Positions 44,790 to 55,500 of a DNA stretch of 64,000 nucleotides are shown in pieces; within the stretch, counting starts at the first letter, position 1; the number at the start of each line of letters is the position of its first letter. The translations under genes and the position numbers were made by a program. A model generated the notes under the pieces. That model saw nothing but the letters and a program-made list of their open reading frames with translations, did no database searches and was not told the origin of the DNA. This DNA is from Mycobacterium sp. Z3061 (GTDB lineage: Bacteria > Actinomycetota > Actinomycetes > Mycobacteriales > Mycobacteriaceae): positions 1,302,001 to 1,366,000 of the forward strand of contig NZ_CP134062.1 of assembly GCF_031583025.1 (NCBI RefSeq), written 5' to 3'.

Positions 44790-46205
44790 ATGCGGCATTA
44801 CTACTCTGCGGACACGATTCGCGACGCGGAAGCGCCGCTGCTGGCCAGCCTGCCCGACGGCGCGCTGATGAAACGCGCCGCCTATGGCCTCGCCACCGCG
44901 ATCATCCGTGAGCTGACCGCCCGCACGGGCGGAGTCGCGGGCCGCCGGGTCTGCGCGGTCGTAGGGTCCGGTGACAACGGCGGCGACGCGCTGTGGGCGG
45001 CGACCTTCCTGCGACGGCGCGGCGCGGCCGCCGACGCGGTGCTGCTCAACCCCGACAAGGCCCACCGAAAAGGGCTGGGCGCGTTCCGCAAGGCCGGCGG
45101 GCATGTCGTCGAAAACATCGATCCCACAACCGATCTCGTGATCGACGGAGTGGTGGGCATCTCCGGCTCGGGGCCGCTGCGGCCGGCGGCGGCTCACGTC
45201 TTCGAACAGGCCGGTGACATCCCGGTGGTCGCCGTCGACATTCCCAGCGGCATCGACGTGGCCACCGGCGCCATCACCGGACCCGCGGTGCGCGCCGCGC
45301 TCACCGTCACCTTCGGCGGCCTCAAACCCGTGCACGCGCTGGCTGACTGTGGCCGCGTCGAACTCGTCGACATCGGACTGGAACTGCCCGGCACCGACCT
45401 GCTCAGTTTCGAGGCCGCCGACGTGGTTGCGCGCTGGCCGGTGCCGGGCGCCCGCGACGACAAGTACACCCAGGGCGTCACCGGCGTGCTGGCCGGCTCC
45501 TCGACCTACCCGGGCGCCGCGGTGCTGTGCACCGGCGCGGCGGTGGCGACCCACTCGGGCATGGTCCGCTACGCCGGCAGCGCCCATCACGAAGTGCTCG
45601 CGCGCTGGCCGGAAGTGATCGCCTCACCCACCCCGGCGGCGGCCGGACGGGTGCAGTCCTGGGTCGTCGGGCCGGGACTGGGCACCGACGAGGCCGGCGC
45701 CGCCGCACTGTGGTTCGCCCTGGAGACCGACCTGCCGGTGCTGGTGGACGCCGACGGGTTGACGATCCTGGCCGCCCATCCGGAGCTGGTCGCCGGCCGC
45801 ACCGCCCCGACGGTGCTGACACCGCACGCCGGGGAGTTCGCCCGGCTGGCCGGATCGCCGCCCGGGGACGACCGGGTGGGCGCGACGCGCAGGCTCGCCG
45901 ACGCCCTGGGTGCCACGGTGCTGCTCAAGGGCAACGTCACCGTCATCGCCGAACCCGGCGGGCCCGTCTACCTGAACCCCGCCGGGCAGTCCTGGGCGGC
46001 CACCGCCGGGTCCGGCGACGTGCTGTCGGGGATGATCGGCGCGCTGCTGGCCTCCGGTTTACCCGCCGGCGAGGCCGCGGCGGCCGCGGTATTCGTCCAC
46101 GCCCGGGCGGCGGCGCTGTCGGCCGCCGACCCGGGACCCGGAGAGGCGCCGACCTCGTCGTCGCGGATTCTGCACCACATCCGGGCAGCTGTGGCCGCTC
46201 TTTAG
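44790..46205 (+). CDS. nnrD: Bifunctional NAD(P)HX epimerase / dehydratase
   Basis: Repairs hydrated NAD(P)H. The 471-residue protein joins an N-terminal YjeF-type epimerase domain (about 1-205: VCAVVGSGDNGGDALWAATF, VDGVVGISGSGPLRPAAA, VAVDIPSGIDVATG) to a C-terminal ribokinase-like dehydratase domain (about 225-471: VGPGLGTDEAGAAALWFAL, VLTPHAGEFARLAGSPPG, and the catalytic AGSGDVLSGMIGALLASG). The same order, Rv3434c-Rv3433c-gadB, occurs in M. tuberculosis. Confidence 0.95.
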   Translation: MRHYYSADTIRDAEAPLLASLPDGALMKRAAYGLATAIIRELTARTGGVAGRRVCAVVGSGDNGGDALWAATFLRRRGAAADAVLLNPDKAHRKGLGAFRKAGGHVVENIDPTTDLVIDGVVGISGSGPLRPAAAHVFEQAGDIPVVAVDIPSGIDVATGAITGPAVRAALTVTFGGLKPVHALADCGRVELVDIGLELPGTDLLSFEAADVVARWPVPGARDDKYTQGVTGVLAGSSTYPGAAVLCTGAAVATHSGMVRYAGSAHHEVLARWPEVIASPTPAAAGRVQSWVVGPGLGTDEAGAAALWFALETDLPVLVDADGLTILAAHPELVAGRTAPTVLTPHAGEFARLAGSPPGDDRVGATRRLADALGATVLLKGNVTVIAEPGGPVYLNPAGQSWAATAGSGDVLSGMIGALLASGLPAGEAAAAAVFVHARAAALSAADPGPGEAPTSSSRILHHIRAAVAAL

Positions 46206-46229
46206 CAACCAGCAACGAAAGGGATCGCC

Positions 46230-47612
46230 GTGTCCAAGAGCCACCCGTCGATGGCCACCCACTCGATCACTCCGGCCTACACCGGTCGCATGTTCACCGC
46301 GCCGGTGCCGGCGTTGCGGATGCCCGACGAGTCGATGGATCCCGAAGCCGCCTACCGCTTCATCCACGACGAGTTGATGCTCGACGGCAGTTCGCGGCTG
46401 AACCTGGCCACCTTCGTCACCACCTGGATGGACCCCGAAGCCGGGAAGCTGATGGCCGAGACGTTCGACAAGAACATGATCGACAAAGACGAATACCCGG
46501 CGACCGCGGCCATCGAGCAGCGCTGTGTGTGCATGGTTGCCGACCTGTTCCACGCCGAGGGCCTGCGCGACGACGACCCCGGCAGCGCCGTCGGCGTGTC
46601 CACCATCGGCTCCAGCGAGGCGGTGATGCTGGGCGGTCTGGCGCTGAAGTGGCGCTGGCGCGCCAAGACCAAAGATTGGAAGGGCCGCACCCCCAACCTG
46701 GTGATGGGCTCCAACGTGCAGGTGGTTTGGGAGAAGTTCTGCCGCTACTTCGACGTCGAACCCCGCTACCTGCCGATGGAGGAGGGCCGCTACGTCATCA
46801 CGCCCGAACAGGTTCTCGACGCCGTCGACGAGGACACCATCGGCGTGGTCGCGATCCTGGGCACCACCTACACCGGGGAACTCGAGCCCGTCGCCGAGAT
46901 CTGCGCGGCCCTGGACAAGCTGGCCGCCGACGGTGGCGTGGACGTTCCGGTGCACGTGGACGCCGCCAGCGGGGGGTTCGTGGTTCCGTTCCTGCACCCG
47001 GAGCTGGTGTGGGACTTCCGGCTGCCGCGCGTGGTCTCGATCAACGTCAGCGGCCACAAGTACGGCCTGACCTATCCCGGGATCGGGTTCGTGGTGTGGC
47101 GCAGTCCCGAACACCTGCCGGAGGACCTGGTTTTCCGGGTCAACTATCTGGGCGGTGACATGCCCACCTTCACGCTGAACTTCTCCCGGCCGGGCAACCA
47201 GGTGGTCGGCCAGTACTACAACTTCCTGCGGCTGGGCCGCGAGGGCTACACCCAGGTCATGCAGTCGCTGTCCTCGACCGCGCGCTGGCTGGGTGAGCAG
47301 CTGCGCACCGGCGAGCACATGGAGATCATCTCCGACGGCTCGGCCATTCCGGTGGTCAGCTTCCGGCTGGCCAAAGACCGCGGCTACACCGAGTTCGATG
47401 TCTCCCACGAGCTGCGGGGATACGGCTGGCAGGTGCCGGCCTACACCATGCCCGACAACGCCACCGACGTGTCGGTGCTGCGCATCGTGGTGCGCGAAGG
47501 GCTCTCCGCCGACCTGGCCCGCGCGCTGCACGACGACGCGATCAAGGCGCTGGCGTCGCTGGATAAGCTCAAGCCCGGCGGGCACTACGAGGCGGAGCAC
47601 TTCGCCCACTGA
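46230..47612 (+). CDS. gadB: Glutamate decarboxylase
   Basis: PLP-dependent decarboxylation of glutamate to GABA, consuming a proton. The 460-residue protein has the length I recall for Rv3432c. Signatures are VDKNMIDKDEYP-like EYPATAAIEQRCVCMVADLF, VGVSTIGSSEAVMLGGLALK, VDAASGGFVVPFL and the PLP lysine in INVSGHKYGLTYPGIGFVVW. GTG start with AAAGGGAT upstream. Codirectional with nnrD and alr. Confidence 0.95.
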   Translation: MSKSHPSMATHSITPAYTGRMFTAPVPALRMPDESMDPEAAYRFIHDELMLDGSSRLNLATFVTTWMDPEAGKLMAETFDKNMIDKDEYPATAAIEQRCVCMVADLFHAEGLRDDDPGSAVGVSTIGSSEAVMLGGLALKWRWRAKTKDWKGRTPNLVMGSNVQVVWEKFCRYFDVEPRYLPMEEGRYVITPEQVLDAVDEDTIGVVAILGTTYTGELEPVAEICAALDKLAADGGVDVPVHVDAASGGFVVPFLHPELVWDFRLPRVVSINVSGHKYGLTYPGIGFVVWRSPEHLPEDLVFRVNYLGGDMPTFTLNFSRPGNQVVGQYYNFLRLGREGYTQVMQSLSSTARWLGEQLRTGEHMEIISDGSAIPVVSFRLAKDRGYTEFDVSHELRGYGWQVPAYTMPDNATDVSVLRIVVREGLSADLARALHDDAIKALASLDKLKPGGHYEAEHFAH

Positions 47613-47646
47613 GCGTTCTGGATCGCCACTCTGAGGTTCTGGGACA

Positions 47647-48822
47647 ATGGTCGGCGTGTCCGTCACGCCGATCTCCCTGACCCCCGGCGTCCTCGCCGAG
47701 GCCGTAATCGACTTGGGCGCGATCGCGCACAACGTGCGGGTGTTGCGGGAACATGCCGGAAACGCGCAGGTCATGGCCGTGGTCAAAGCCGACGGCTACG
47801 GGCACGGCGCGACCCGCGTCGCCTTTACCGCGCTGGCCGCCGGGGCTACCGAACTCGGCGTGGCCACCGTCGAGGAGGCGCTTGCGCTGCGGGCCGACGG
47901 CATTCTGGACCCGATTCTGGCCTGGCTGCATCCGCCGGGCTGTGACTTCGCTCCCGCCCTGCAGGGCGACGTGCAGATCGCGGTCTCCTCGGTGCGCCAA
48001 CTCGAAGAAGTGCTGGACGCGGTACACCGGACCGGCACCCAGGCGACCGTCACCGTCAAGGTGGACACCGGCCTGAACCGCAACGGCGTGGCCGCGGCGG
48101 ACTTCCCCGCCATGGTGAGCGCGCTCAAGCAGGCCGTCGCGGACGAGGCGATCACGCTGCGCGGGCTGATGTCGCACATGGTCTTCGCCGACGCCCCCGA
48201 GCAGCCGATCAACGACATCCAGGCCCAGCGGTTCCGCGAGATGCTTTCCTACGCCGCCGATCAGGGGGTGCGGTTCGAGGTGGCACACCTGTCGAACTCC
48301 TCGGCCACCATGGTCCGTCCCGACCTGACGTTCGACCTGGTGCGCCCGGGCATCGCGGTGTACGGGCTCAGCCCGGTGCCTAGACTGGGCGACATGGGTC
48401 TGATTCCGGCCATGACGGTCAAATCCCCTGTCGCACTGGTCAAGTCGATCAAAGCCGGGGAGGGCGTGTCCTACGCGCACACCTGGATTGCCCCCCGCGA
48501 CACGAACCTGGCGCTGATTCCGATCGGCTACGCCGACGGCGTGTTCCGGTCCTTGGGCGGGCGGCTGGACGTGCTGATCAACGGCCGTCGGCGCCCCGGG
48601 GTGGGACGGGTCTGTATGGACCAGTTCGTCGTCGACCTGGGGCCCGGCCGGCCGGATGTAGCCGAGGGCGACGAGGCGATCCTGTTCGGGCCCGGCACCC
48701 GCGGGGAACCCACCGCGCAGAATTGGGCCGACCTGATCGGGACGATTCACTACGAGGTGGTCACTGGCATCCGCGGCCGGATCACCAGGACCTACCGCGA
48801 GGTCGAAGCCGTTGAGCGCTGA
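47647..48822 (+). CDS. alr: Alanine racemase
   Basis: Interconverts L- and D-alanine for peptidoglycan; PLP enzyme and the target of D-cycloserine. The 391-residue protein has the PLP lysine in [34 protein letters not shown], the catalytic Tyr in [10 protein letters not shown], and [17 protein letters not shown] at 47647 is given; a GTG at 47656 is equally plausible because conserved sequence begins TPISLTPG. The 3' end overlaps the next gene's TTG start by 11 bases. Confidence 0.96.
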   Translation: MVGVSVTPISLTPGVLAEAVIDLGAIAHNVRVLREHAGNAQVMAVVKADGYGHGATRVAFTALAAGATELGVATVEEALALRADGILDPILAWLHPPGCDFAPALQGDVQIAVSSVRQLEEVLDAVHRTGTQATVTVKVDTGLNRNGVAAADFPAMVSALKQAVADEAITLRGLMSHMVFADAPEQPINDIQAQRFREMLSYAADQGVRFEVAHLSNSSATMVRPDLTFDLVRPGIAVYGLSPVPRLGDMGLIPAMTVKSPVALVKSIKAGEGVSYAHTWIAPRDTNLALIPIGYADGVFRSLGGRLDVLINGRRRPGVGRVCMDQFVVDLGPGRPDVAEGDEAILFGPGTRGEPTAQNWADLIGTIHYEVVTGIRGRITRTYREVEAVER

Positions 48823-49939
48823 CCACAGCCACCGCATCCCGAAGGGCAAGGCCTGGCTCGCGGGTAGTGCTGGGCTGACCGCGGTGGCCACCCTGGTCGG
48901 CGCGTCGGCCCGCAAGACGATCATCGAACGGACCTCGTCCGACGAAGACCCCTGGGCGGACGAGGATTTCGAGCGACTCGACAGCGACCGCGCCCAGGTG
49001 GTGATGACCTCTGACGGGGTACCGCTGGCGGTCCGAGAGGCCGGGCCACCCGACGCACCGCTGACCGTCGTCTTTGCGCACGGCTTCTGTCTGCGGATGG
49101 GCGCCTTCCACTTTCAGCGGATGCGGCTGGGCGAGGTGCTGGGTTCGCAGGTACGCATGGTGTTCTACGACCAGCGTGGCCACGGCCAGTCCGGCGAGGG
49201 CGAGCCCGACTCCTACACGCTCACCCAACTCGGCCGGGATCTGGAAACGGTGCTGCAGGTCACCGCGCCGCGTGGTCCGATCATTCTGGTGGGCCATTCG
49301 ATGGGCGGCATGACGGTGCTGTCGCACGCCGGGCAATTCCCCGAACAGTACGGCCGCCGCATCGTGGGAGCGGCGCTGATCTCGTCGGCCGCCGAAGGCG
49401 TCACCCGCTCACCGCTGGGGGCGTTCCTGAAAAACCCGGCGCTGGACGCGGTCCGGTTCACCGCCAAATCCGCACCGAAGCTGATGCACCGGGGCCGCAA
49501 CGTGTCCCGGTCCCTGATCGGCCCTATCCTGCGCGCCGCGTCCTACAGCGATCTGCAGGTCAGTCGCAGTCTGGACGCCTTCTCCCAGCGGATGATGAAC
49601 GGCACCCCGATCGCCACCCTGGTCGGCTTCCTGCGCGCCCTGGAGAAGCACGACGAAACCGCGGGACTGTGGACGCTGCTGAAGATCCCGACCCTGATCG
49701 CCTGCGGAGACCACGACCTGCTCACCCCAGACGAATACTCCCGGTTGATGGCTGCCTCGCTGCCGCAGTCGGAGCTGGTGATCGTCCCTGGCGCCAGCCA
49801 CCTGGCGTTGCTGGACAAGCCGGACACCATCAACGACGGGCTGATCCGGCTGATCGAGCGGTCACAGCCGGGCAAGCTGAAGTGGCACTACCGCCGATTC
49901 GGCGAGCGGCTACGTGGACGGTTTCGGCGCCGTGGCTGA
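48812..49939 (+). CDS. Alpha/beta hydrolase with N-terminal membrane anchor
   Basis: 375 residues from a TTG start inside the end of alr. A hydrophobic segment at about 14-30 is followed by the hydrolase domain: oxyanion motif [26 protein letters not shown], the nucleophile Ser in [12 protein letters not shown], Asp in ACGDHDLL, and His in GASHLALLD. The intact triad predicts an active esterase, lipase or similar enzyme. The C-terminus is strongly basic. It lies between alr and the t6A genes; substrate unknown. Confidence 0.9.
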   Translation: MSADHSHRIPKGKAWLAGSAGLTAVATLVGASARKTIIERTSSDEDPWADEDFERLDSDRAQVVMTSDGVPLAVREAGPPDAPLTVVFAHGFCLRMGAFHFQRMRLGEVLGSQVRMVFYDQRGHGQSGEGEPDSYTLTQLGRDLETVLQVTAPRGPIILVGHSMGGMTVLSHAGQFPEQYGRRIVGAALISSAAEGVTRSPLGAFLKNPALDAVRFTAKSAPKLMHRGRNVSRSLIGPILRAASYSDLQVSRSLDAFSQRMMNGTPIATLVGFLRALEKHDETAGLWTLLKIPTLIACGDHDLLTPDEYSRLMAASLPQSELVIVPGASHLALLDKPDTINDGLIRLIERSQPGKLKWHYRRFGERLRGRFRRRG

Positions 49940-50405
49940 CTGTGGGTTTGATGGCGGCAAGGCCACGCTCGAGCGTGTCGAGGACACGCTCGCGCTCGGT
50001 TCGAAGCTGGGCGAACAATTGCGCGCCGGCGACGTGGTCGTGCTCTCGGGTCCGCTGGGTGCCGGAAAAACAGTGCTGGCCAAGGGAATTGCCGCGGCAA
50101 TGGACGTCGACGGCCCGGTGACGTCGCCGACGTTCGTGCTGGCGCGGGTGCATCGTGCGCGTTCTGCGGGCCGTCCGTCGCTGATCCATGTCGACGTCTA
50201 CCGACTGCTCGACCAGCACGGCGCGGACCTGCTCGGCGAGCTCGACTCGCTCGACCTCGACACCGATCTCGAAGACGCCGTCGTGGTGGTGGAGTGGGGC
50301 GAAGGGCTCGTCGAGCGCCTCGCCGAACGGCACCTCGACGTCCGCCTCGAGCGCCTCGCCCACTCGGACGTGCGGACCGCGACGTGGGAGTGGGTTCACG
50401 CATGA
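49914..50405 (+). CDS. tsaE: tRNA t6A biosynthesis ATPase TsaE
   Basis: Small P-loop ATPase that drives turnover of the TsaB-TsaD complex in threonylcarbamoyl-adenosine (t6A37) synthesis. 163 residues; Walker A is GPLGAGKTVLAKGIA, followed by TSPTFVLARVH, HVDVYRLLD and VVVEWGEGL. The GTG at 49914 overlaps the hydrolase gene; GTG at 49932 is an alternative, since the first six residues are not conserved. The stop overlaps the tsaB start (ATGA). Confidence 0.93.
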   Translation: MDGFGAVADCGFDGGKATLERVEDTLALGSKLGEQLRAGDVVVLSGPLGAGKTVLAKGIAAAMDVDGPVTSPTFVLARVHRARSAGRPSLIHVDVYRLLDQHGADLLGELDSLDLDTDLEDAVVVVEWGEGLVERLAERHLDVRLERLAHSDVRTATWEWVHA

Positions 50406-51022
50406 TCCTGTTGACGCTCGACACCTCCACCCCCGCCGTGACAGCCGGCGTCGTCAGGCTCGACGACTGTGCCACCCTGGCGCAGCGGGTCACCGTCGAC
50501 GCCCGCGCCCACGCCGAGCGGCTGACTCCCAATGTTGTTGCGGCGCTATCCGATTCAGGACTGACGATGGCCGATCTGGACGCCGTGGTGGTGGGCTGCG
50601 GACCCGGCCCGTTCACCGGGTTGCGGGCCGGCATGGCCAGCGGGGCCGCCTACGGGCACGCACTGGGCATCCCGGTGCACGGCGTGTGCAGCCTGGACGC
50701 CATCGGCGTGCTCACCGCCGGCGAGACGTTGGTGGTGACGGACGCCCGACGCCGGGAGGTCTACTGGGCGCGCTACCGAGACGGCGTTCGCACCGAAGGC
50801 CCCGCCGTGAACGCCGCGGTCGACGTGGACCCGGGTGCGGCGCGCGCGGTCGCCGGGTCCCCGGAGCACGCGGCACTGTTCGACCTGCCGTACTGCGAGC
50901 CCGGGTACCCGACGCCGGCCGGTCTGGTGCGTGCGGTGCCCGACTGGTCCGCCGAACCCGCGCCACTGGTGGCGCTGTACCTGCGTCGACCCGATGCCAA
51001 GCCGCTGGCGGCTCGGTCGTGA
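50402..51022 (+). CDS. tsaB: tRNA t6A biosynthesis protein TsaB
   Basis: 206 residues. ASKHA-fold partner of TsaD: ILLTLDTSTPAVTAGVV, LDAVVVGCGPGPFTGLRAGM, AYGHALGIPVHGVCSLDAIG and VTDARRREVYWARY. ATG at 50402 is fixed by the overlap with tsaE; the rimI start overlaps its stop (GTGA). Confidence 0.95.
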   Translation: MILLTLDTSTPAVTAGVVRLDDCATLAQRVTVDARAHAERLTPNVVAALSDSGLTMADLDAVVVGCGPGPFTGLRAGMASGAAYGHALGIPVHGVCSLDAIGVLTAGETLVVTDARRREVYWARYRDGVRTEGPAVNAAVDVDPGAARAVAGSPEHAALFDLPYCEPGYPTPAGLVRAVPDWSAEPAPLVALYLRRPDAKPLAARS

Positions 51023-51486
51023 CCGCCCACCTCGACCCGGTCACCCTGGGTCCGCTGACGTACGGGGACGCCGCACGGTGTGCCGAACTGGAAGCGATGC
51101 TGTTCGACGGCGACGACCCGTGGCCGGCCGTCGCGTTCCAGCGCGAACTGCACAGCAAGACCAACCACTATGTCGGCGCCCGCAGCGGCGGCACGCTCGT
51201 CGGGTATGCGGGCATCTCCCGGCTGGGGCGGATCGCGCCGTTCGAGTACGAGGTGCACACCATCGGCGTAGACCCCGCCTACCAGGGCCAGGGGATCGGC
51301 CGCCGACTGCTCGGCGCCCTGCTGGACTTCGCGGACGGGGGAGTGGTGTTCCTCGAGGTCCGTACCGACAACGAACCCGCCATCGGCCTCTACCGCAGTG
51401 TGGGGTTCGAGCAGATCGGTCTGCGCAAGCGGTACTACCGCGTCAGCGGGGCCGACGCGTACACCATGCGGAGGGACGCTCGATAG
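51019..51486 (+). CDS. rimI: Ribosomal-protein-alanine N-acetyltransferase RimI
   Basis: A 155-residue GNAT enzyme that acetylates protein N-termini, in E. coli ribosomal protein S18. The acetyl-CoA motif is VDPAYQGQGIGRRLLGALLD, with FLEVRTDNEPAIGLYRSVGF and IGLRKRYYR following. The GTG start overlaps tsaB, and tsaD begins immediately after the stop with no gap. The order tsaE-tsaB-rimI-tsaD matches M. tuberculosis Rv3422c-Rv3419c. Confidence 0.94.
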   Translation: MTAHLDPVTLGPLTYGDAARCAELEAMLFDGDDPWPAVAFQRELHSKTNHYVGARSGGTLVGYAGISRLGRIAPFEYEVHTIGVDPAYQGQGIGRRLLGALLDFADGGVVFLEVRTDNEPAIGLYRSVGFEQIGLRKRYYRVSGADAYTMRRDAR

Positions 51487-52530
51487 ATGACGACCATCCT
51501 TGCCATCGAAACCTCTTGCGACGAAACGGGTGTCGGTATCGCCCGGCTTGACCCCGACGGCACCGTGGCGTTGCTGGCCGACGAGGTCGCGTCCAGCGTC
51601 GACGAGCACGTCCGGTTCGGCGGAGTGGTGCCTGAGATCGCGTCCCGGGCACACCTGGAGGCACTGGGTCCCGCGATGCGCCGGGCGTTGGCGACGGCCG
51701 GATTGGCCAGGCCGGACATCGTCGCGGCCACCATCGGACCGGGGCTGGCGGGTGCGCTATTGGTGGGAGTTGCTGCGGCCAAAGCGTATTCGGCCGCCTG
51801 GGGGGTGCCGTTCTATGCGGTGAACCACCTGGGTGGACACCTGGCCGCCGACGTCTACGAGCACGGCCCACTGCCCGAGTCGGTCGCCCTGCTGGTATCC
51901 GGCGGGCACACCCACCTGCTGCACGTCCGCTCTCTCGGAGAACCGATCGTAGAAATGGGCAGCACTGTCGACGACGCGGCCGGCGAGGCCTACGACAAGG
52001 TGGCCCGGCTGCTGGGCCTGGGCTACCCGGGCGGTCGGGTGCTCGACGAGCTGGCCCGCACCGGCGACCGCGACGCGGTCGGGTTTCCGCGCGGCATGAC
52101 TGGGCCGCGCGATGACCCGTACGCCTTCAGCTTCTCGGGTCTGAAGACCGCCGTGGCCCGCTATGTCGAGAGCCATCCCGACTACGTGCCCGCCGATGTG
52201 GCCGCCGGCTTCCAGGAAGCGGTGGCCGATGTACTCACCCGGAAAGCGGTGCGTTCGGCAACCGAATTGGGGGTGTCGACGCTGCTGATCGCCGGTGGGG
52301 TGGCCGCGAACTCGCGGTTGCGCGAGCTGGCCACGCAGCGCTGCCGCGACGCGGGCCTGACGTTGCGGATTCCCAAACCGCGACTGTGCACCGACAACGG
52401 CGCGATGATCGCCTCGTTCGCCGCGCACCTGGTGGCCGCGGGCGCGGCGCCGTCGCCGTTGGACGCGCCGAGTGATCCGGGGCTGCCCGTGGTGGTCGGC
52501 CAGGTCTGGTCGCGACTACCCATCGGCTAA
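51487..52530 (+). CDS. tsaD: tRNA N6-threonylcarbamoyladenosine transferase TsaD
   Basis: Catalytic subunit that transfers threonylcarbamoyl to A37 of ANN-decoding tRNAs. 347 residues with the metal-binding [20 protein letters not shown], the nucleotide-site [11 protein letters not shown] and [33 protein letters not shown] and the C-terminal CTDNGAMIA. It ends the plus-strand operon that includes alr. The TAA stop overlaps the convergent PE_PGRS stop by 3 bases. Confidence 0.97.
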   Translation: MTTILAIETSCDETGVGIARLDPDGTVALLADEVASSVDEHVRFGGVVPEIASRAHLEALGPAMRRALATAGLARPDIVAATIGPGLAGALLVGVAAAKAYSAAWGVPFYAVNHLGGHLAADVYEHGPLPESVALLVSGGHTHLLHVRSLGEPIVEMGSTVDDAAGEAYDKVARLLGLGYPGGRVLDELARTGDRDAVGFPRGMTGPRDDPYAFSFSGLKTAVARYVESHPDYVPADVAAGFQEAVADVLTRKAVRSATELGVSTLLIAGGVAANSRLRELATQRCRDAGLTLRIPKPRLCTDNGAMIASFAAHLVAAGAAPSPLDAPSDPGLPVVVGQVWSRLPIG

Positions 52531-55500
52531 CCAGGGGCTCCGCCGGTACCGAGGCCGCCGCCGCTCCCGCCGGTGCCACCGTTCACACCGGTGGGACCGT
52601 TGCCGACGCCGCCTCCCGTTCCGGGCTCGCCGGCTTTGCCGTTGACAGAGCCGCTCCTGCCGCCGGTGCCTCCGCCTCCGCCCGTGCCACCGCTGCCCCC
52701 AGTGCCGCCCGTGCCCGCGCCGCTACCGGTGCCGCCGGTGCCGCCGGTCCCGCCGACGCTGCCGTCGCCACCAGTACCGCCGGTGGAGATGCTGGAGTTA
52801 CCGCCGACGCCGCCGGTACCTCCGGTGCCGCCGGAACCGCCGGTGCCCCCGTTGCCGTTTCCGCCGCCGGCATTGCCGCCCACGCCGCCGGTACCGGCAA
52901 TACCGCCGGTTCCGCCGTTTCCGCCCTTGCCGGAGGTATTTGCCAGGCCGCCGGCGCCGCCGGTGCCGGCGGTGCCACCCTGGCCTCCCGTGCCGCCAGA
53001 ACCGCCGTCGGTTCCGGTGCCGCCCGCGCCGCCAGTGCCGGCGACGCCCCCGGTGCCGCCGACACCGCCGGTGGCCTTGCCGCCGGTGGCGTTGCTGCTG
53101 CCGCCGGTGCCGCCGGTGCCGCCGGTGCCGCCCTGGCCGCCGGTTCCACCTTGACCGCCGCCGACGCCGCCGATACCGGCGCCGCCGTCACCACCGACAC
53201 CGCCCGCACCCGCGGTGCCGCCCAGCTTGCCATCGGTAGGCGCCGAGCCTGAGCTGCCGCCGGCCCCGGTAGCGCCGGTGCCACCTTTACCCCCGGTGCC
53301 GCCTTGGCCGCCGGTGCCGATCGATCCGTTGGCGCCGCCGTCGGTGCCGGTGCCGGCGGCCCCGGCCGTACCACCGGTGCCGCCCTTGCCGCCATCGGCA
53401 GCGGCCGTCGTGCTGCCCGCCGTGGTGTTGCTGCCGCCCGCGCCGCCGGTACCGCCGACGCCGCCGGTGCCGCCCTGGCCACCCTGGCCTCCGCCCTGCG
53501 GACCCTGGCCGTCCAGCAAGTCGATGCCGGCGCCGCCGCTTGCCGCCTTGACCGCCCGCGCCGGCCTTGCCGCCCTGGCTGCCGTTCGTGGGCGCGCCAC
53601 TGCTGGTCCCGGCTGTGCCGGTACCGCCGGTGCCGCCGGTGCCACCCTTGCCGCCTTGTCCGCCGGTTCCGATCGTTCCGTCGCTGCCGCCGGCCTTGCC
53701 GGATCCGGCCGACCCCGCCGCGCCGCCGGTGCCGCCCTTGCCGCCGTCGCCACCACCACCGCCGCTCGTGCCTGTGTTGGCGCCGCCGACACCACCGGCG
53801 CCACCCGTACCGCCATTTCCGCCCTGGCCGCCCTGGCCGCCGCCCTGCAGGTCGATGCCGGCACCGCCGTCACCGCCCTGACCGCCGGCGCCGCCCTGGC
53901 CGCCCTGGTTCCCGGCGCCGGCCGTGGCTGCGGTCGTCGAGGTGGCACCGGCACTGCCGTTGCCACCGTTGCCCCCGTTGCCGCCCGTGCCGCCCGTGCC
54001 GCCGATGCCGTTCGAGCCGGCCGCACCACCGTCGGTGCCTTTGCCGCCGGCCCCGGCCGCCCCGCCGGTGCCGCCCTTACCGCCGCTATTGCCGTTGCCG
54101 CCGCTGCTCGCGGTGTTGTTGCCGCCTTGGCCGCCGTAGCCGCCCTTTCCGCCGTCGCCTCCGATGCCGCCTTGACCGCCACCTTGGCCGTCGATGCCGG
54201 CACCGCCGTTACCGCCGACGCCGCCCGCGCCGCCCAGGCCTCCCTGGCTGCCCTTTCCGGGTCCGCTGCCGCTGCCACCGGCGTTGCCGGTGCCGCCCTG
54301 GCCGCCGGTGCCACCGGTCCCGCCCTGACCGCCACTGCCGTGCGACCCGTTCAGGCCGCCGTCCACGCCGACGCCTGCCGCTCCGGCCGCGCCGCCGGTG
54401 CCGCCCTTACCGCCCGCGGCGGCGCTACCCCCAGTGGTGCCGGTGTTGTTGCCGCCCTGACCGCCGTGGCCGCCCTTTCCGCCGTCGCCTCCGATGCCGC
54501 CTTGACCACCACCTTGGCCGTCGATTCCGGCTCCACCGTCACCGCCGGCGCCGCCGGCGCCGCCCGCGCCGCCCTGCGATCCGTCGGTGGGTGCGACGGC
54601 ATTGGTTCCGGCGGCGCCGGTGCCACCACCCCCGCCGGTGCCGCCCGCACCGCCGCGGCCCCCACGCCGATCGATCCGCTGCCGCCGCCGGCGCCGCCGA
54701 TCCCGGCCGCTCCGGCCGTGCCTCCGGTGCCGCCCTTGCCACCCTCGGCGCCGGCACCGCCTGCGGTGTTGGCGCCACCCTGACCGCCCGTGCCGCCGAA
54801 TCCGCCTTGGCCGCCATTGCCTCCCTGGCCGCCACCTGCGCCGTTGATGCCAGCACCGCCGTCCCCGCCCTGGCCGCCCGCACCTCCCTGGCCGCCCTGG
54901 AATCCCGCGGCGGGTGACGCGCCGGCGGAGCCGCCGGTACCGGTGGCGCCGTTACCGCCGCCCCCGCCGTTGCCGCCCCGCCCGCCGGTGCCGATTGCCC
55001 CGTTGGCGCCGCCGTCTGACCCGGCCCCGGCACCGCCGGCCGCGCCCCGGAACCGCCTTTGCCGCCCTCGGCGCCGGCGCCGCCTCCGGTGACGTCGGTG
55101 TTGCTGCCGCCCGTGCCGCCGTCGCCGCCTTGGCCGCCGATGCCGCCCTTGCCGCCCGCGCCGCCACCCGTCCCGTTGATGCCGGCGCCGCCGTCTCCGC
55201 CTCGACCACCTGCCCCGCCCTGGAAGCCCTGCTGACCGGCGGTGGGGGCCGTGGAACTGGTTCCTGCGCCGCCGATGTCGGCTGCCCCGCCGTTACCGCC
55301 CACCCCGCCCTGACCGCCGGTGCCGTGGCCGCCCGCCTGACCGCCGAAGCCCAGGAATCCCGCGGCGCCACCGGCTCCGCCGGCCCCGGCGTTGCCGCCG
55401 GCGCCGCCATTGCCGCCGGTTCCCCCGTCGGTGGCAAAGCCCACGCCGGTGCCGCCCGCCGCGCCGTCGCCGCCAAGACCACCCGCCCCGCCGGTCCCGC

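Noticed and set aside
46059-47786. 575-codon minus-strand frame opposite gadB
   Set aside because: Antisense shadow of a full-length glutamate decarboxylase with its PLP lysine; no homology seen.
53215-54783. Proline-rich plus-strand frames opposite the PE_PGRS repeats
   Set aside because: Gly-Gly codons (GGN GGN) read on the other strand give Pro/Arg-rich frames. The PE domain on the minus strand fixes the true direction.
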